Origin: Candidatus Pantoea haifensis
GTDB lineage: Bacteria; Pseudomonadota; Gammaproteobacteria; Enterobacterales; Enterobacteriaceae
Length of the DNA: 64,000 bases
Reading direction: 5' to 3'
NCBI GenBank assembly: GCA_018842655.1
Contig: JAGTWN010000004.1
Coordinates: 3,472,001-3,536,000, forward strand
Both the position numbers and the translations under genes were made by a program. This document shows positions 29,820 through 38,397 of this stretch, in pieces. Below the pieces are notes generated by a model. It did no database searches, was not told the origin of the DNA, and saw only the letters and a list, made by a program, of their open reading frames with translations. Within the stretch, counting starts at the first letter, position 1. Each line of letters begins with the position of its first letter.

Positions 29820-30904
29820 ATGGCACACGAAAAAATCGTAACACTGTTCGATTCTGCAATGCAGGCAGATGCCGCGAAAAGAAATCTCATGAAAGCTGGT
29901 TTTCCTGATCAGGATATTAGTTTAATTAGTGGTGAACGTTTGCAGTCGGAAGGCAAAGCGATTCGACATCCAAGCATCTGGCAGCGCCTGTTTGGTCATA
30001 CTGTAGATGAAGACCAGGCAGATGTTTATACCAGAGCGATGGATAAAGGTGGCGTCGTACTTTCGCTGCGTACCGAAGAAGATAATCTGGCCAAAGCGAT
30101 GACCATTCTTCACTCGCATGATTCGGTAGATGTACCGTCACGCATGAATAGCTCGCTAACCGATGCGCCAGAGAAAAATTCACCACAGGTGAAGCTGCTG
30201 ATCCTATCGTAGGTGGCAATTTTGCTGGTGAAACCGACGATCGCAAACTACGTAAAGTAGAACCTCTCCGCACGTCGCTAACGGGTAATGAGACTGAAGA
30301 AGATATTCTGCGTCTGGCAGAAGAGCAGATTGAAGTGGGTAAACGTCTGGTCAGCGAAGGTTCAACCCGTGTGCGTCGTTATACTGTGACAGATGACGTA
30401 TCACGTGATATTTCGCTGCATGAACAGCACGCAGATATATTCCGTCGTTCGGTAAACGAACCGGCGCTGGCTGGCGAAGTTGACTGGTCTGAGAAAACGG
30501 TAGAAGTGGCCGAATCGCATGAGCAGCCGGTTGTTAATAAAACCACCAATGTGAAAGAGGAAGTGGTGGTGCGTACCGACGGCAGCGATCGTACGGAAAC
30601 CATCAACGATACGGTACGTCGTCAGGAAGTGGATATTGACAGGAATGCACCGGAAGCGCGTGAGCGTGCCTTGTCACCTAATAGTGGGGCCAGTACGGCA
30701 GGCAGTGCAGGCGTTACGCCAGCGGCAGCCTCAACGAATGCTGCCTCAACAAATGGTGTAAATACCACGGGTAACACAACGCTGAATCCGCAGACGCGTG
30801 ACAACAAGCCAGGCATGGCCGAAAGAGCAGGTGAAAAAGTCAGTGAAGCGAAAGATAAGGTCGAAAGTAAACTGAAAAGTCACGAGTATGACCATTCGCA
30901 CTAA
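29820..30904 (+). pseudogene. YflT-like plus DUF2382 stress protein, frameshifted
   Basis: The N-terminal part (about residues 1-100) resembles the YflT/general stress protein 17M fold: EKIVTLFDSAMQADAAKRNLMKAGFPDQDISLISG. The C-terminal part has a second DUF2382 domain (EEDILRLAEEQIEVGKRLVSEGSTRVRRY, then TVRRQEVDIDR), followed by a low-complexity Ala/Ser/Thr/Asn tail. The frame is lost in an A-run at 30174-30178. Six A would read P-E-K-K-F-T-T-G-E-A-A-D-P-I-V-G-G and restore one 361-residue protein. I prefer the ATG at 29820 over 29814 because AGGA at 29810-29813 is properly spaced from it. It is probably intact in the organism. Confidence 0.82.
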
Positions 30905-31246
30905 TGTGTAGGTTCAAAGCGGCTCTGAAACACTTTTGAGCAACACCAGATTGGGCCAGCCGAAAGGCTGGCCCTGTTGCGTCTGGAGGGGTCAGCTTAA
31001 GTTCTCCTGCTGTCGATAAGTCCAGGCGTGCTGAAAACAGGCGGTGAGTAAGTTTGGCCATGTTAGTAAGGAAGGGATTGTGAACGTTGGTGAATACGAG
31101 TGTTCAGCGGGCAATGAGTGATAGATGGCGGCTTCAGCGCGTGTTCCGCTGGTTTTTTCATCGCTTAGCGCACAACCCAGCGAAAGAGGCTTGCGCCGCG
31201 TATCGGTAACGGTATAATCCCCAACGTTTTCCGCATCCTCTTCAGT
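30905..31246. other. 342-base gap before tRNA-Leu(CAA), with a GNRA hairpin
   Basis: A perfect nine-pair stem gggccagcc/ggctggccc with a gaaa loop lies at 30953-30974 and could close the upstream stress transcript, although no T-run follows. The tRNA promoter is at the right end. I see no gene in between. Confidence 0.6.
31191..31218 (+). promoter_or_regulatory. Promoter of tRNA-Leu(CAA)
   Basis: TTGCGC (31191-31196) and a perfect TATAAT (31213-31218) are separated by 16 bases, 28 bases upstream of the mature tRNA 5' end. Confidence 0.8.
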
Positions 31247-31331
31247 GCCGAAGTGGCGAAATCGGTAGACGCAGTTGATTCAAAATCAACCGTAGAAATA
31301 CGTGCCGGTTCGAGTCCGGCCTTCGGCACCA
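31247..31331 (+). tRNA. leuX: tRNA-Leu(CAA)
   Basis: This 85-base class II tRNA includes an encoded CCA. The acceptor GCCGAAG pairs with CTTCGGC. The anticodon stem GTTGA/TCAAC encloses the loop TTCAAAA, giving anticodon CAA, and there is a long variable arm and a GTTCGAGTC T-loop. It equals E. coli leuX, a well-known integration site for genomic islands, although no integrase gene follows here. Confidence 0.97.
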
Positions 31332-31347
31332 TCGAAATGCAAAATCA

Positions 31348-31371
31348 AGCTACCTGAGGGTGGCTTTTTTT
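31348..31371 (+). terminator. Intrinsic terminator of tRNA-Leu(CAA)
   Basis: The seven-pair stem agctacc/ggtggct with loop tgag is followed directly by a seven-T run, 17 bases after the tRNA. Confidence 0.88.
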
Positions 31372-31676
31372 GTGTCTGAAATTCAGTATCCGCAAGGCTT
31401 TCCTCACTTTTTACTCGGCCTGACTCAGCCTGATTCGATCTACATCAACTTACTGATACGGGTACATCTGCATATACCCGGCTCAACTTTGTATCTCTTT
31501 TACTTTTAAAGCTGGACCACGCTAACCTCTTTTGCTTATCAGGTGTCTTTGATGGCATTTACGGGGCTTATTAATATCAGATTTAATCCTTTATTCGATG
31601 TGAATTTCAGAACCCAGACCCATTAAGAACAATCCAGCCTAATAACCATCGCCTTTACAGAATAAAGAATAAACAA
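31372..31676. other. 305-base gap downstream of tRNA-Leu(CAA)
   Basis: No gene or integrase remnant can be supported here. I see no copy of the tRNA 3' end that would mark an att site. Confidence 0.5.
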
Positions 31677-32376
31677 TAAAAAAGCTGCCTTTCGGCAGCT
31701 TCCTTATATCAATGCAAACAGCACTGTTTATATTTTTTCCGCTACCGCACGGACAGGGATCATTCCGGCCGGGCAGCTTGTCAGCCGCTACAGGCTTTTG
31801 CGGCTCTGGTATCGCTTCGGGTTGTGAAATCCAGTGATCATGCAAAGCCAGAGCAGCAGGGCGGATAGCCTCAATGCTGGCTTCCATCTCTTCTGGCGTT
31901 AAGGCATCCAGCTTCTCGAGATTCTCTTCTTTGCCATGTAAGGCAATCGCGTCCAGTGCCGGTTGCAGAGATTCCGGTAGGGCAGACCAGTCGGTGAGCG
32001 CCACGCCGCGCATATAGCCGAAGCACCACTCTTCTACCACGGTGAATTCCAGGCCTTCCATTTCGCGGATGCCAAACACCGGTTCAAACTGCTCCGGGAA
32101 CTCAGATAAACGGTCGGCGATGTCGTTCATATGCTGAAAGCAAAGCTCCATAAAGCGCGTCATTTCACGCTCGTTGCTCCACTTCGGCACATGTTTCTGA
32201 CCGCCCCACAGGGCGAGTAGCCATTCGCTCGGCTCGACCATAGTCGGCCCGGAAAGCACAGCGGTGAGCAGGCCATCCAGTTCTGAGACATCCAGAATCG
32301 ATGCTTCACTGCCGTATTTTTCCAGCATATCTTCAAGCCATTGCAGCTCTTTCTCGGTCAGTGGGCCTTCTTTCAT
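31639..32376 (-). CDS. YecA/UPF0149-family SEC-C metal-binding protein, C-terminal frameshift
   Basis: The helical UPF0149 body (about residues 1-195; SELDGLLTAVLSGPTMVEPSEWL near 31-53) is followed by a SEC-C zinc motif (PGRNDPCPCGSGK, about 206-218). Read as is, the motif runs into K-N-I-N-S-A-V-C and a 30-residue unrelated tail. One extra A in the six-A run (31733-31738, T on plus strand) gives G-S-G-K-K-Y-K-Q-C-C-L-H-stop, ending at 31709. That is the complete SEC-C zinc site and a 222-residue protein, close to E. coli YecA (221). The tail is therefore probably a sequencing artefact. The role is unknown; SEC-C domains bind zinc and often ribosomes or SecB-like partners. Confidence 0.85.
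   Translation of the reverse strand: MKEGPLTEKELQWLEDMLEKYGSEASILDVSELDGLLTAVLSGPTMVEPSEWLLALWGGQKHVPKWSNEREMTRFMELCFQHMNDIADRLSEFPEQFEPVFGIREMEGLEFTVVEEWCFGYMRGVALTDWSALPESLQPALDAIALHGKEENLEKLDALTPEEMEASIEAIRPAALALHDHWISQPEAIPEPQKPVAADKLPGRNDPCPCGSGKNINSAVCIDIRKLPKGSFFIVYSLFCKGDGY
31677..31701 (-). terminator. Intrinsic terminator of the YecA-like gene
   Basis: On the minus strand AAGCTGCC/GGCAGCTT closes over a GAAA loop and ends in a T-run. It lies eight bases after the corrected stop at 31709, which supports that stop over the one at 31639. Confidence 0.88.
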
Positions 32377-32721
32377 ACGGTTGCCTCCCCGGCGTTGCGT
32401 TGTTCAGTAGCAAATAAAACCGCAGCAGTGTACACGCTTATCGGTTCGCTACCAGCTTAACGTCAGGTTTAGCAGGGTTTTCCTTATCAGCCCAGTGATC
32501 TCCGCGATTTAAGTGCTAACCGGGGCGGTAAGCATCAGCCTTTATATTGATTACCGCTCTCATCGGCAGAGCAGAAATCGTTCAGGCGGCTAACAACCGG
32601 GAATGGCGCAGCAATGTCAGGCTGCTACAGTCGCGGCGGGCTTTGTGATATCGTGCGCCGCATTCGCTGTTTTATTGACCGCAATGCTCGCCCATAACAA
32701 TGATGTGGTGTTTTTATCTGG
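32377..32721. other. 345-base gap
   Basis: This gap lies between the divergent YecA-like and beta-lactamase-fold genes. No gene is supported, and the promoters of both flanking genes must lie here but are not obvious. Confidence 0.5.
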
Positions 32722-33954
32722 ATGGATCCTTTGACGCCTTTATTTGCCCGCTTTGCTTCAGCCTTCCGTTATCACGGGTATCGCTTATGCCTGCTACTTT
32801 TCGCTACGCTGATACTCTCTGCCTGCGGCACCCTGTCGCAAACCTCCGCGCCTGTTGGCGATCGGGTTTATCTGTCTCACGATGCGTTTCATGAAAATGT
32901 CGAAGATCTTGTCCGGCACTATATGCAGCGAAAGCAGGTTTCAGGTATCAGCATCGGTTTAATCCAGCGCGGCGGTCCGGCAACGTTTTATTCCTTCGGC
33001 GTCACTGATGACGTCCATCGCTATCCGGTTACGCCAGATACCTTATTTGCGCTGGGATCGCTAAGCAAAGGCGTTACCGCTGAAGTGATTATTCAACTGG
33101 TGAATCAGGGCAAGCTGCACTGGAATGACACGCTGAAAGATCTCCTGCCCAATAACGTGCCGTTAAGCGTTGACGCCCGGCGGATAACGCTGCTGCAACT
33201 GGTGACACACACATCGGGTTTACCGCGTCAGGATATGGATTTGCCGATGTTGCGTCAGTTTATGCGCTATCTCAGCAGCGGTGAAAACTTCTATGGCAAC
33301 CTCGACAGCGACTATGTGCTTCGCTATCTGGCCCATTTTTCCGCGCCTGCGGTGCGCGTGCCGGTTTACTCTAATCTTGGCTATGCGCTAATCGGTTACA
33401 TCCTTAAACAGCGGTTGCATCAGGATATCGAATCGCTGGCCGCAACATTCATTTTTCAGCCACTGAAAATGACGCAAACAAGCTTTCAGCCGCTTACGCT
33501 GTCTGGCTTTCCACAGCGTGCGTTGGGACATGCGGGAGATCAGCCGAAGTTTATTGCGCGCGGCAACCTGACGCCGGACTGGCATTTCTGCGGTAACATG
33601 GTGGCGGCAGCCAGTCTGTATAGCACCTCACGCGATCTGCTCGCCTATCTACGCGCCCATTTGCAGCCCACCAATAATCTCTCACTAAATCAGGCCTTTG
33701 CGGCAATAACTCATCCCTGGTATCAGCGCGGCAATCAGGCGCAGAATATGGCCTGGGTGACGGATAATCTCGCTGGGCAGAAAATTACCTATCAGGTAGG
33801 TTATATCGGTGGCTATTCGAGCTTTATTGGTTTTGATAAAAAGAATGGGAACGCTATCGTGGTGCTGCAAAATGCGTTTAACTGGAGTAACTATCTGGGT
33901 ATCGCATTGCTGATGGATTTGGCGAACAAAGAAAGCGTGAAATCGCCGCAATAG
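32722..33954 (+). CDS. Serine beta-lactamase-fold lipoprotein (class C / family VIII esterase-like)
   Basis: This predicted outer- or inner-membrane lipoprotein has 410 residues, with a signal ending in the lipobox LSACG (Cys35). The catalytic S-x-x-K is S113-L-S-K116 (GSLSKGV) and the Tyr motif is VYSNLGYALIG near 214-224. In place of the KTG triad it has VGYIGGYSSFIGF, like esterases and peptidases of the family rather than AmpC enzymes. It could be a carboxypeptidase, endopeptidase or esterase acting in the periplasm. True beta-lactamase activity is unlikely but cannot be excluded from sequence. Confidence 0.85.
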   Translation: MDPLTPLFARFASAFRYHGYRLCLLLFATLILSACGTLSQTSAPVGDRVYLSHDAFHENVEDLVRHYMQRKQVSGISIGLIQRGGPATFYSFGVTDDVHRYPVTPDTLFALGSLSKGVTAEVIIQLVNQGKLHWNDTLKDLLPNNVPLSVDARRITLLQLVTHTSGLPRQDMDLPMLRQFMRYLSSGENFYGNLDSDYVLRYLAHFSAPAVRVPVYSNLGYALIGYILKQRLHQDIESLAATFIFQPLKMTQTSFQPLTLSGFPQRALGHAGDQPKFIARGNLTPDWHFCGNMVAAASLYSTSRDLLAYLRAHLQPTNNLSLNQAFAAITHPWYQRGNQAQNMAWVTDNLAGQKITYQVGYIGGYSSFIGFDKKNGNAIVVLQNAFNWSNYLGIALLMDLANKESVKSPQ

Positions 33955-34061
33955 CGTTGCCTTTCCTTATACTTAGCCAGGCTGGCGGAAAACGGTTCCT
34001 GAACAAAGGACCCAAAGCCTGGTCTACTGTTACTACATACTTATTTAACCTGGAACTTACT

Positions 34062-34565
34062 ATGCGCAGGACTCAAATCACTCTTTTTGCGGGTTTACTG
34101 TTTGGCTCACTGAGCCTGATTCCATCTGTGCAGGCGGCGGGTGAAGCGACGGATACCGTGCCACCCCCACCGCAAATTCAACCAGCCGATCCGGCGCAGC
34201 CCGATGCGAATGTAGCTCAACCGCAAGCCTCTTCACCTGCCGGGGAGCAACCCTCACAGTCAAACGATGGCATTACGCCAACCACGCCTGCGCAACCGGA
34301 TGCCAGTGCCGCGCAGCCGAACACGCCGCCAACCTACGATCTGACCACGATCATCATCGATTACAAAGAGTACAAAGTAGGCGACATCGTGCCGCAGCAG
34401 TATCTGGATAAATCCTACACCATTACGGAATGGCAAAAGCGCAACTTACCGGCGCCTCAGGAGAACTCTCATTGGGCCTATATCAATGCGAATTACATTT
34501 TGATCGCCAATGACAGCGGTAAAATTATTATGGGTAAATCAGGTGATATCTTCTTCCGTGGATAA
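34062..34565 (+). CDS. RcnB-family periplasmic protein with Pro/Gln/Ala-rich linker
   Basis: This secreted protein of 167 residues has a Sec signal (M-R-R-T-Q-I-T-L-F to V-Q-A-A, about 1-26). A low-complexity segment with repeated P-A-x-P-D-A-x-A-A-Q-P units follows (about 30-90). The C-terminus is an RcnB-like domain (VGDIVPQQYLDKSYTI, then WAYINANYILIANDSGKIIMG). E. coli RcnB is a periplasmic protein affecting nickel and cobalt homeostasis, but the family is broad and metal function is not implied. The longer frame from 33957 adds 35 residues without signal character, so I chose 34062. Confidence 0.8.
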   Translation: MRRTQITLFAGLLFGSLSLIPSVQAAGEATDTVPPPPQIQPADPAQPDANVAQPQASSPAGEQPSQSNDGITPTTPAQPDASAAQPNTPPTYDLTTIIIDYKEYKVGDIVPQQYLDKSYTITEWQKRNLPAPQENSHWAYINANYILIANDSGKIIMGKSGDIFFRG

Positions 34566-34572
34566 CACCCAA

Positions 34573-34600
34573 AGCCGGTCAGCCTGACCGGCTGAGTTTT
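34573..34600 (+). terminator. Intrinsic terminator after the RcnB-like gene
   Basis: The nine-pair stem agccggtca/tgaccggct with loop gcc is followed by gagtttt. It may also serve the convergent oxidoreductase gene that ends at 34609. Confidence 0.75.
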
Positions 34601-34608
34601 CAATAAAG

Positions 34609-35721
34609 CTAACCGAAGCGTTCGGCTCGAAAGGATGCCAGCATCGGATGCTTCTCGCCGGTAATGATTTCATCAGCCAGTAGCTCAGCGGCAATCAATG
34701 CCAGCGTCGCGCCTGAATGAGTAAACGCGACAAAACAGCCCGGCACGCTCTGCAGTTCGCCTAAAACCGGTTCGCCATCACCCGGAATCGGTTTTAATCC
34801 CAGCTTCCAGCTGTGAGGAATCAACGTAGCATCACCGCGCAGCAGCTTGCTCGCTTCCTGCGCCAGTTGCGCAACGACACTTTCGTTAATCTGATAGCTG
34901 CCATCGGATTGCAGTTTGATGTCGTTTTCATACCAGTCGTGATCCAGCGCGTAACGTTTACCAGGGTTGGGTCGTACCGCTGCGCGTGGCGTATTCAGCA
35001 CTGTCTTCAGGCGCTGCTCACTCGGTTCGGTAATAACCAGCATTGACACCGGAGAGCCGTCAGGAATGGTGACGCCAAGTGGCGCAACCACCTGCGGCGT
35101 CCAGGGGCCACAGGCAACCAGAACCGCATCGGCGCGCAATTCGCCTTTATCGCTGCGCACGCCACAGGCGCGACCCTGTTCGCTGATGACGCTGGCTTTA
35201 CCGGCCTGTTCAACAATCTCTGCGCCCAGCGCACGCAATTCACCCACCAGATGCTCAACCAGATGTGGCAGGCTGACCCAGCCTTCACCCGGGTTAAAAA
35301 TGGCCTCGTCTGCCATCACGCCTGGATTAACCTGCTCATCAGCCTGAGCCACCGTGTTTGCCGAAACAAGGTGGGAATCATAACCGTGCGCTTTTTCATA
35401 AGAATGCCGTGCCCGCGTTCCGGCAACATCATTGGCAGACCAGCAAATTCCGCCATCAAAGCGCAGCCAGTCGCGTGTGGGATCGGCAGCAAACAGGGTA
35501 CGATAACGATCAATGCCCGCCATGCGCAGCGCATGATAAGCCGTGGAGCGTTCTCCTGCTGAATTGAGCCACGATAGCGAGCGGCCCGACGCGCCAGAAC
35601 AAAGCTCAGCTTCTGTCACCAGCGTCACTTTTGCACCGCGTTTTGCCAGTTGTAACGCACTGGAAACGCCCAGCACGCCGCCGCCCAAAACCACTACGCT
35701 CATCTCATTTTTACCTGCCAT
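34609..35721 (-). CDS. FAD-dependent D-amino-acid/amine oxidoreductase (DAO family)
   Basis: The 370-residue flavoenzyme has an N-terminal Rossmann loop VVVLGGGVLGVSSALQLA (residues 9-26) and the second FAD segment SGASGRSLSWLNSAGE near 42-57. The conserved end WKLGLKPIPGDGEPVLGE and FTHSGATLALIAAELLADEI is that of the DadA/SoxB-like DAO family. It oxidises an unknown secondary amine, imino acid or D-amino acid. It is the last gene of a four-gene minus-strand run with an amino-acid-type ABC importer, so its substrate is probably the imported compound or a product of it. Confidence 0.85.
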   Translation of the reverse strand: MAGKNEMSVVVLGGGVLGVSSALQLAKRGAKVTLVTEAELCSGASGRSLSWLNSAGERSTAYHALRMAGIDRYRTLFAADPTRDWLRFDGGICWSANDVAGTRARHSYEKAHGYDSHLVSANTVAQADEQVNPGVMADEAIFNPGEGWVSLPHLVEHLVGELRALGAEIVEQAGKASVISEQGRACGVRSDKGELRADAVLVACGPWTPQVVAPLGVTIPDGSPVSMLVITEPSEQRLKTVLNTPRAAVRPNPGKRYALDHDWYENDIKLQSDGSYQINESVVAQLAQEASKLLRGDATLIPHSWKLGLKPIPGDGEPVLGELQSVPGCFVAFTHSGATLALIAAELLADEIITGEKHPMLASFRAERFG

Positions 35722-35756
35722 TGTTCTGTTCCTTGTTAAAGAAAAAGGGAAAGCCG

Positions 35757-36530
35757 TTACAGCACTTCTGAAAGGAAACGTTGCAGGCGGGGCGACTGCG
35801 GTGCGTCGAAAATCGCACCGGGCGAACCGACCTCAACAATCTCGCCTTCATCCATAAACACCACCTGATCGGCGACTTTGCGTGCAAAACCCATCTCGTG
35901 CGTCACCACCACCATCGTCATGCCGCGTTTGCACAGATCCGCCATTAAGGTCAGCACGCCTTTCACCAGTTCGGGATCAAGTGCCGATGTCGCTTCGTCA
36001 AACAGCATCACTTCCGGGTCCATCGCCAGCGCCCGTGCAATCGCCACGCGCTGCTGTTGCCCGCCAGAGAGATCGCGCGGCCGGTGTTCGGCGCGTTGCC
36101 CCAGGCCAACCTCTTCCAGCCGCTGGTGAGCAATCGCCATCGCCTGTGCTTTCGGCAACCCCTTTACTTTCCAGGGAGCCAGCGCCACGTTCTCCAGGGC
36201 GCTGTGATCGGGAAACAGGTTGAAATGCTGAAACACCATACCGATGCGCAGCCGCAGTGCATCGGGCTTATCACGCAGCACCGAACGGTCGGCCACTAAT
36301 ACATCGCCCGATTTCGGTTCATGCAGACGATTAATGCCGCGTAACAGCGTCGATTTACCTGAACCCGAAGGACCGATAATGCAGGTCGTGGTGCCGGGAG
36401 GAATTTTTAACGACACGTTGCGCAGGACCTCAATCGGGCCATAAGCCAGCGTCAGATTACGTAACTCAAGGCTGGCACCCTGCCAGCTTGCCTGCGCCGG
36501 GCGTTCGGCGAGAAGTGGTTGACTCATCAT
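35757..36530 (-). CDS. Polar amino acid-type ABC transporter ATPase
   Basis: This GlnQ/HisP-like ATP-binding subunit has 257 residues. Walker A is GPSGSGKST near 54-62, the signature [15 protein letters not shown] near 154-168, Walker [15 protein letters not shown] near 174-187, and the switch His is in VVTHEMGF. It overlaps the permease stop by four bases (ATGA). With the permease and binding protein it forms a polar amino acid uptake system. Confidence 0.93.
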   Translation of the reverse strand: MMSQPLLAERPAQASWQGASLELRNLTLAYGPIEVLRNVSLKIPPGTTTCIIGPSGSGKSTLLRGINRLHEPKSGDVLVADRSVLRDKPDALRLRIGMVFQHFNLFPDHSALENVALAPWKVKGLPKAQAMAIAHQRLEEVGLGQRAEHRPRDLSGGQQQRVAIARALAMDPEVMLFDEATSALDPELVKGVLTLMADLCKRGMTMVVVTHEMGFARKVADQVVFMDEGEIVEVGSPGAIFDAPQSPRLQRFLSEVL

Positions 36531-37336
36531 TGCCCCCGATCGCTGATTAATGAATGGGTCGCTAATGCGCCGTTTGGCCGTTTCTCTACCTCATCCAGCT
36601 CTTTCAGGCCGCTTTGAGGCGCAGTAAGGCGGCGGCGACCCGTGCGGTAGCGCACATCGACATAGTTCACCATGTGTGTGAGCGGTACGGTGATCACCAG
36701 ATAGAACAATCCAGCCAGCATCAGCGGCGACAGGTTGCCAGTGAGCACCGCCGCATCCTGACCCACGCGGAACAGCTCGCGCTGACTGGTCATCAACCCC
36801 AGCAGATAGACCAGCGAAGAGTCTTTGATGATGGCGATGAACTGATTCACGATAGCGGGCAACACGCGACGGATGCCCTGCGGAATTATCACCAGACGCA
36901 TTGCGCGCCCATAGCTCATACCCAGCGCACGACAGGCTTCCATCTGACCGCGCTCCACGCTTTGAATGCCGGAACGGAAAATCTCACCCATATAAGCACT
37001 GGCGATCAGGCTGAGGGCAAAAATGCCGAGCGGATAGGGCGTCGGGCCAAACAGCTGATAGCTGAAGCGGGCCAGCCCCTGACCAATCAGCAGAATGGTC
37101 AGTATCGACGGCAGACCGCGAAACAGGTCGGTATAAATCCGCGCCGGAACACGCAGCCAGCGCGAGGGGGAAATACCCATTAACGCCAGCAGTAAACCAA
37201 ACAGTGTGCCAAGCAGCGTTGCGGCGAGCGAAATGATAAGGGTATTGACCAGACCCGTTGCCAGTAACTGCGGCAGCACCTCTTTCATCGAATCGAGATC
37301 AAAAAAAGTGCGAGAAAGTATTGTGAGCAGATCCAT
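36527..37336 (-). CDS. Polar amino acid-type ABC transporter permease
   Basis: This HisM/GlnP-type integral membrane subunit has about 269 residues and five predicted membrane segments. The family EAA loop [28 protein letters not shown] sits near 140-170. I use the ATG at 37336 because GGAGA lies six bases before it; the ATG four codons earlier (37348) overlaps that site. It works with the ATPase (overlap) and the binding protein 55 bases upstream. Confidence 0.92.
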   Translation of the reverse strand: MDLLTILSRTFFDLDSMKEVLPQLLATGLVNTLIISLAATLLGTLFGLLLALMGISPSRWLRVPARIYTDLFRGLPSILTILLIGQGLARFSYQLFGPTPYPLGIFALSLIASAYMGEIFRSGIQSVERGQMEACRALGMSYGRAMRLVIIPQGIRRVLPAIVNQFIAIIKDSSLVYLLGLMTSQRELFRVGQDAAVLTGNLSPLMLAGLFYLVITVPLTHMVNYVDVRYRTGRRRLTAPQSGLKELDEVEKRPNGALATHSLISDRGQ

Positions 37337-37391
37337 CGCCGTCTCCATTTAGTACGTTGATGTTGACTCAGGACGCTACGCGTCCGCGCAA

Positions 37392-38204
37392 TTACTGTCC
37401 GCCGGGCAAATACTGCTTCGGCATTGGCGAACCCGGGAACCACTTCTGATAGAGCTGCTTCCAGGTGCCATCTTGCATCGCGGCTTTGATCGCTTTATCC
37501 AGCGCCGCTTTGAATTCAGGTTTGCCTTTAGCAATGGCAATGCCAGCAGGTGCGTCGAAGGAGGGAATATCTGCGGCTGAAACCAGCTTGAAGCGGTCGG
37601 CGTAACTCTTTGCGGCCTCATAATCGAGAAACATAGCATCAAGCGTGCCGTTGTTGAGAGCCGATACCGCGCTGTTATTATCCGGGAATCGCACCACATC
37701 AGACTGAGTGAAATGCTGCACCGCGTAGTTCTCTTGCAGGGTACCCTGGACAACACCGATGCGGTGTTTAGCCAGGGTTGCTACGTTTTTAACCGCGCTG
37801 TCACTGCGGGTTAATACCGTTAAGTAACCGGCTAAATAGCCTGTGGAAAAATCGACGGTTTTTTCACGCGCCGGGGTGATACCAATTGCCGCGACTGCTG
37901 CATCGTATTGACCATTCGCCACGGCAGGCATAATCGCTGAAAAATCCTGACCGATAAAATCGACCTTATCGATACCCATGCGATGCGCAACATTTTTGAA
38001 AAACTCCACGTCAAAGCCGGTGAACTGGCCACTGGCATCGGTGAAGGTATAGGGTTTGGAATCGCCCACGCTGGCAATGCGCAGGTGGCCGGGTTCGATC
38101 AGGCCATAGGGATTGTCATTGCTGGCCGCCAGCGTTGTGAATGATACAGACAAGAGTGCGATGGAAGTGCAGAGCAGCTTACTCAGAGTGTTATACGATT
38201 TCAT
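37392..38204 (-). CDS. Polar amino acid-type ABC transporter periplasmic binding protein
   Basis: This solute-binding protein (SBP_bac_3 family) has 270 residues and a Sec signal peptide ending near TTLAA (about 27). The ligand-binding signatures are [15 protein letters not shown] near 64-78, [13 protein letters not shown] near 112-124, and [13 protein letters not shown] near 149-161. The ligand is not predictable, but neighbouring DAO oxidase and LacI regulator suggest an amino-acid-derived or opine-like compound. It is the first gene of the operon and faces the LacI operators. Confidence 0.92.
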   Translation of the reverse strand: MKSYNTLSKLLCTSIALLSVSFTTLAASNDNPYGLIEPGHLRIASVGDSKPYTFTDASGQFTGFDVEFFKNVAHRMGIDKVDFIGQDFSAIMPAVANGQYDAAVAAIGITPAREKTVDFSTGYLAGYLTVLTRSDSAVKNVATLAKHRIGVVQGTLQENYAVQHFTQSDVVRFPDNNSAVSALNNGTLDAMFLDYEAAKSYADRFKLVSAADIPSFDAPAGIAIAKGKPEFKAALDKAIKAAMQDGTWKQLYQKWFPGSPMPKQYLPGGQ

Positions 38205-38260
38205 AGCTCATCCGTTTTTGCAGGTTAAACATCAGAGACTGTTGAGCCGGTTGTTATTTT

Positions 38261-38274
38261 TGAGACCGGTCTCA
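38261..38274. promoter_or_regulatory. LacI-family operator 1 (perfect 14-bp palindrome)
   Basis: TGAGACCGGTCTCA is a perfect palindrome with a central CG, as LacI/GalR-type repressors prefer. It lies 57 bases upstream of the binding-protein gene. An identical copy sits 46 bases away. Confidence 0.88.
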
Positions 38275-38306
38275 TTACAGGTGTCACCTTGATAACGTTG
38301 TCATTG

Positions 38307-38320
38307 TGAGACCGGTCTCA
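38307..38320. promoter_or_regulatory. LacI-family operator 2 (perfect 14-bp palindrome)
   Basis: This is the second exact copy of TGAGACCGGTCTCA, 78 bases upstream of the LacI-type gene. Together with operator 1 it spans the divergent promoter region, so one repressor probably controls both its own gene and the transport operon. Confidence 0.88.
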
Positions 38321-38397
38321 AGGGGATAGAATGAGTTTAAGCACAGCCTTTTTTCGGCGTCAATCATCCTGTTATCAACCTGTGATTCGAATTTATT

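Noticed and set aside
31372-31676. Integrase remnant downstream of the leuX-type tRNA
   Set aside because: No frame in this stretch shows tyrosine recombinase motifs.
32722-33954. Antibiotic-resistance beta-lactamase (AmpC)
   Set aside because: It is a lipoprotein and lacks the KTG triad, fitting esterase/peptidase-type members better.
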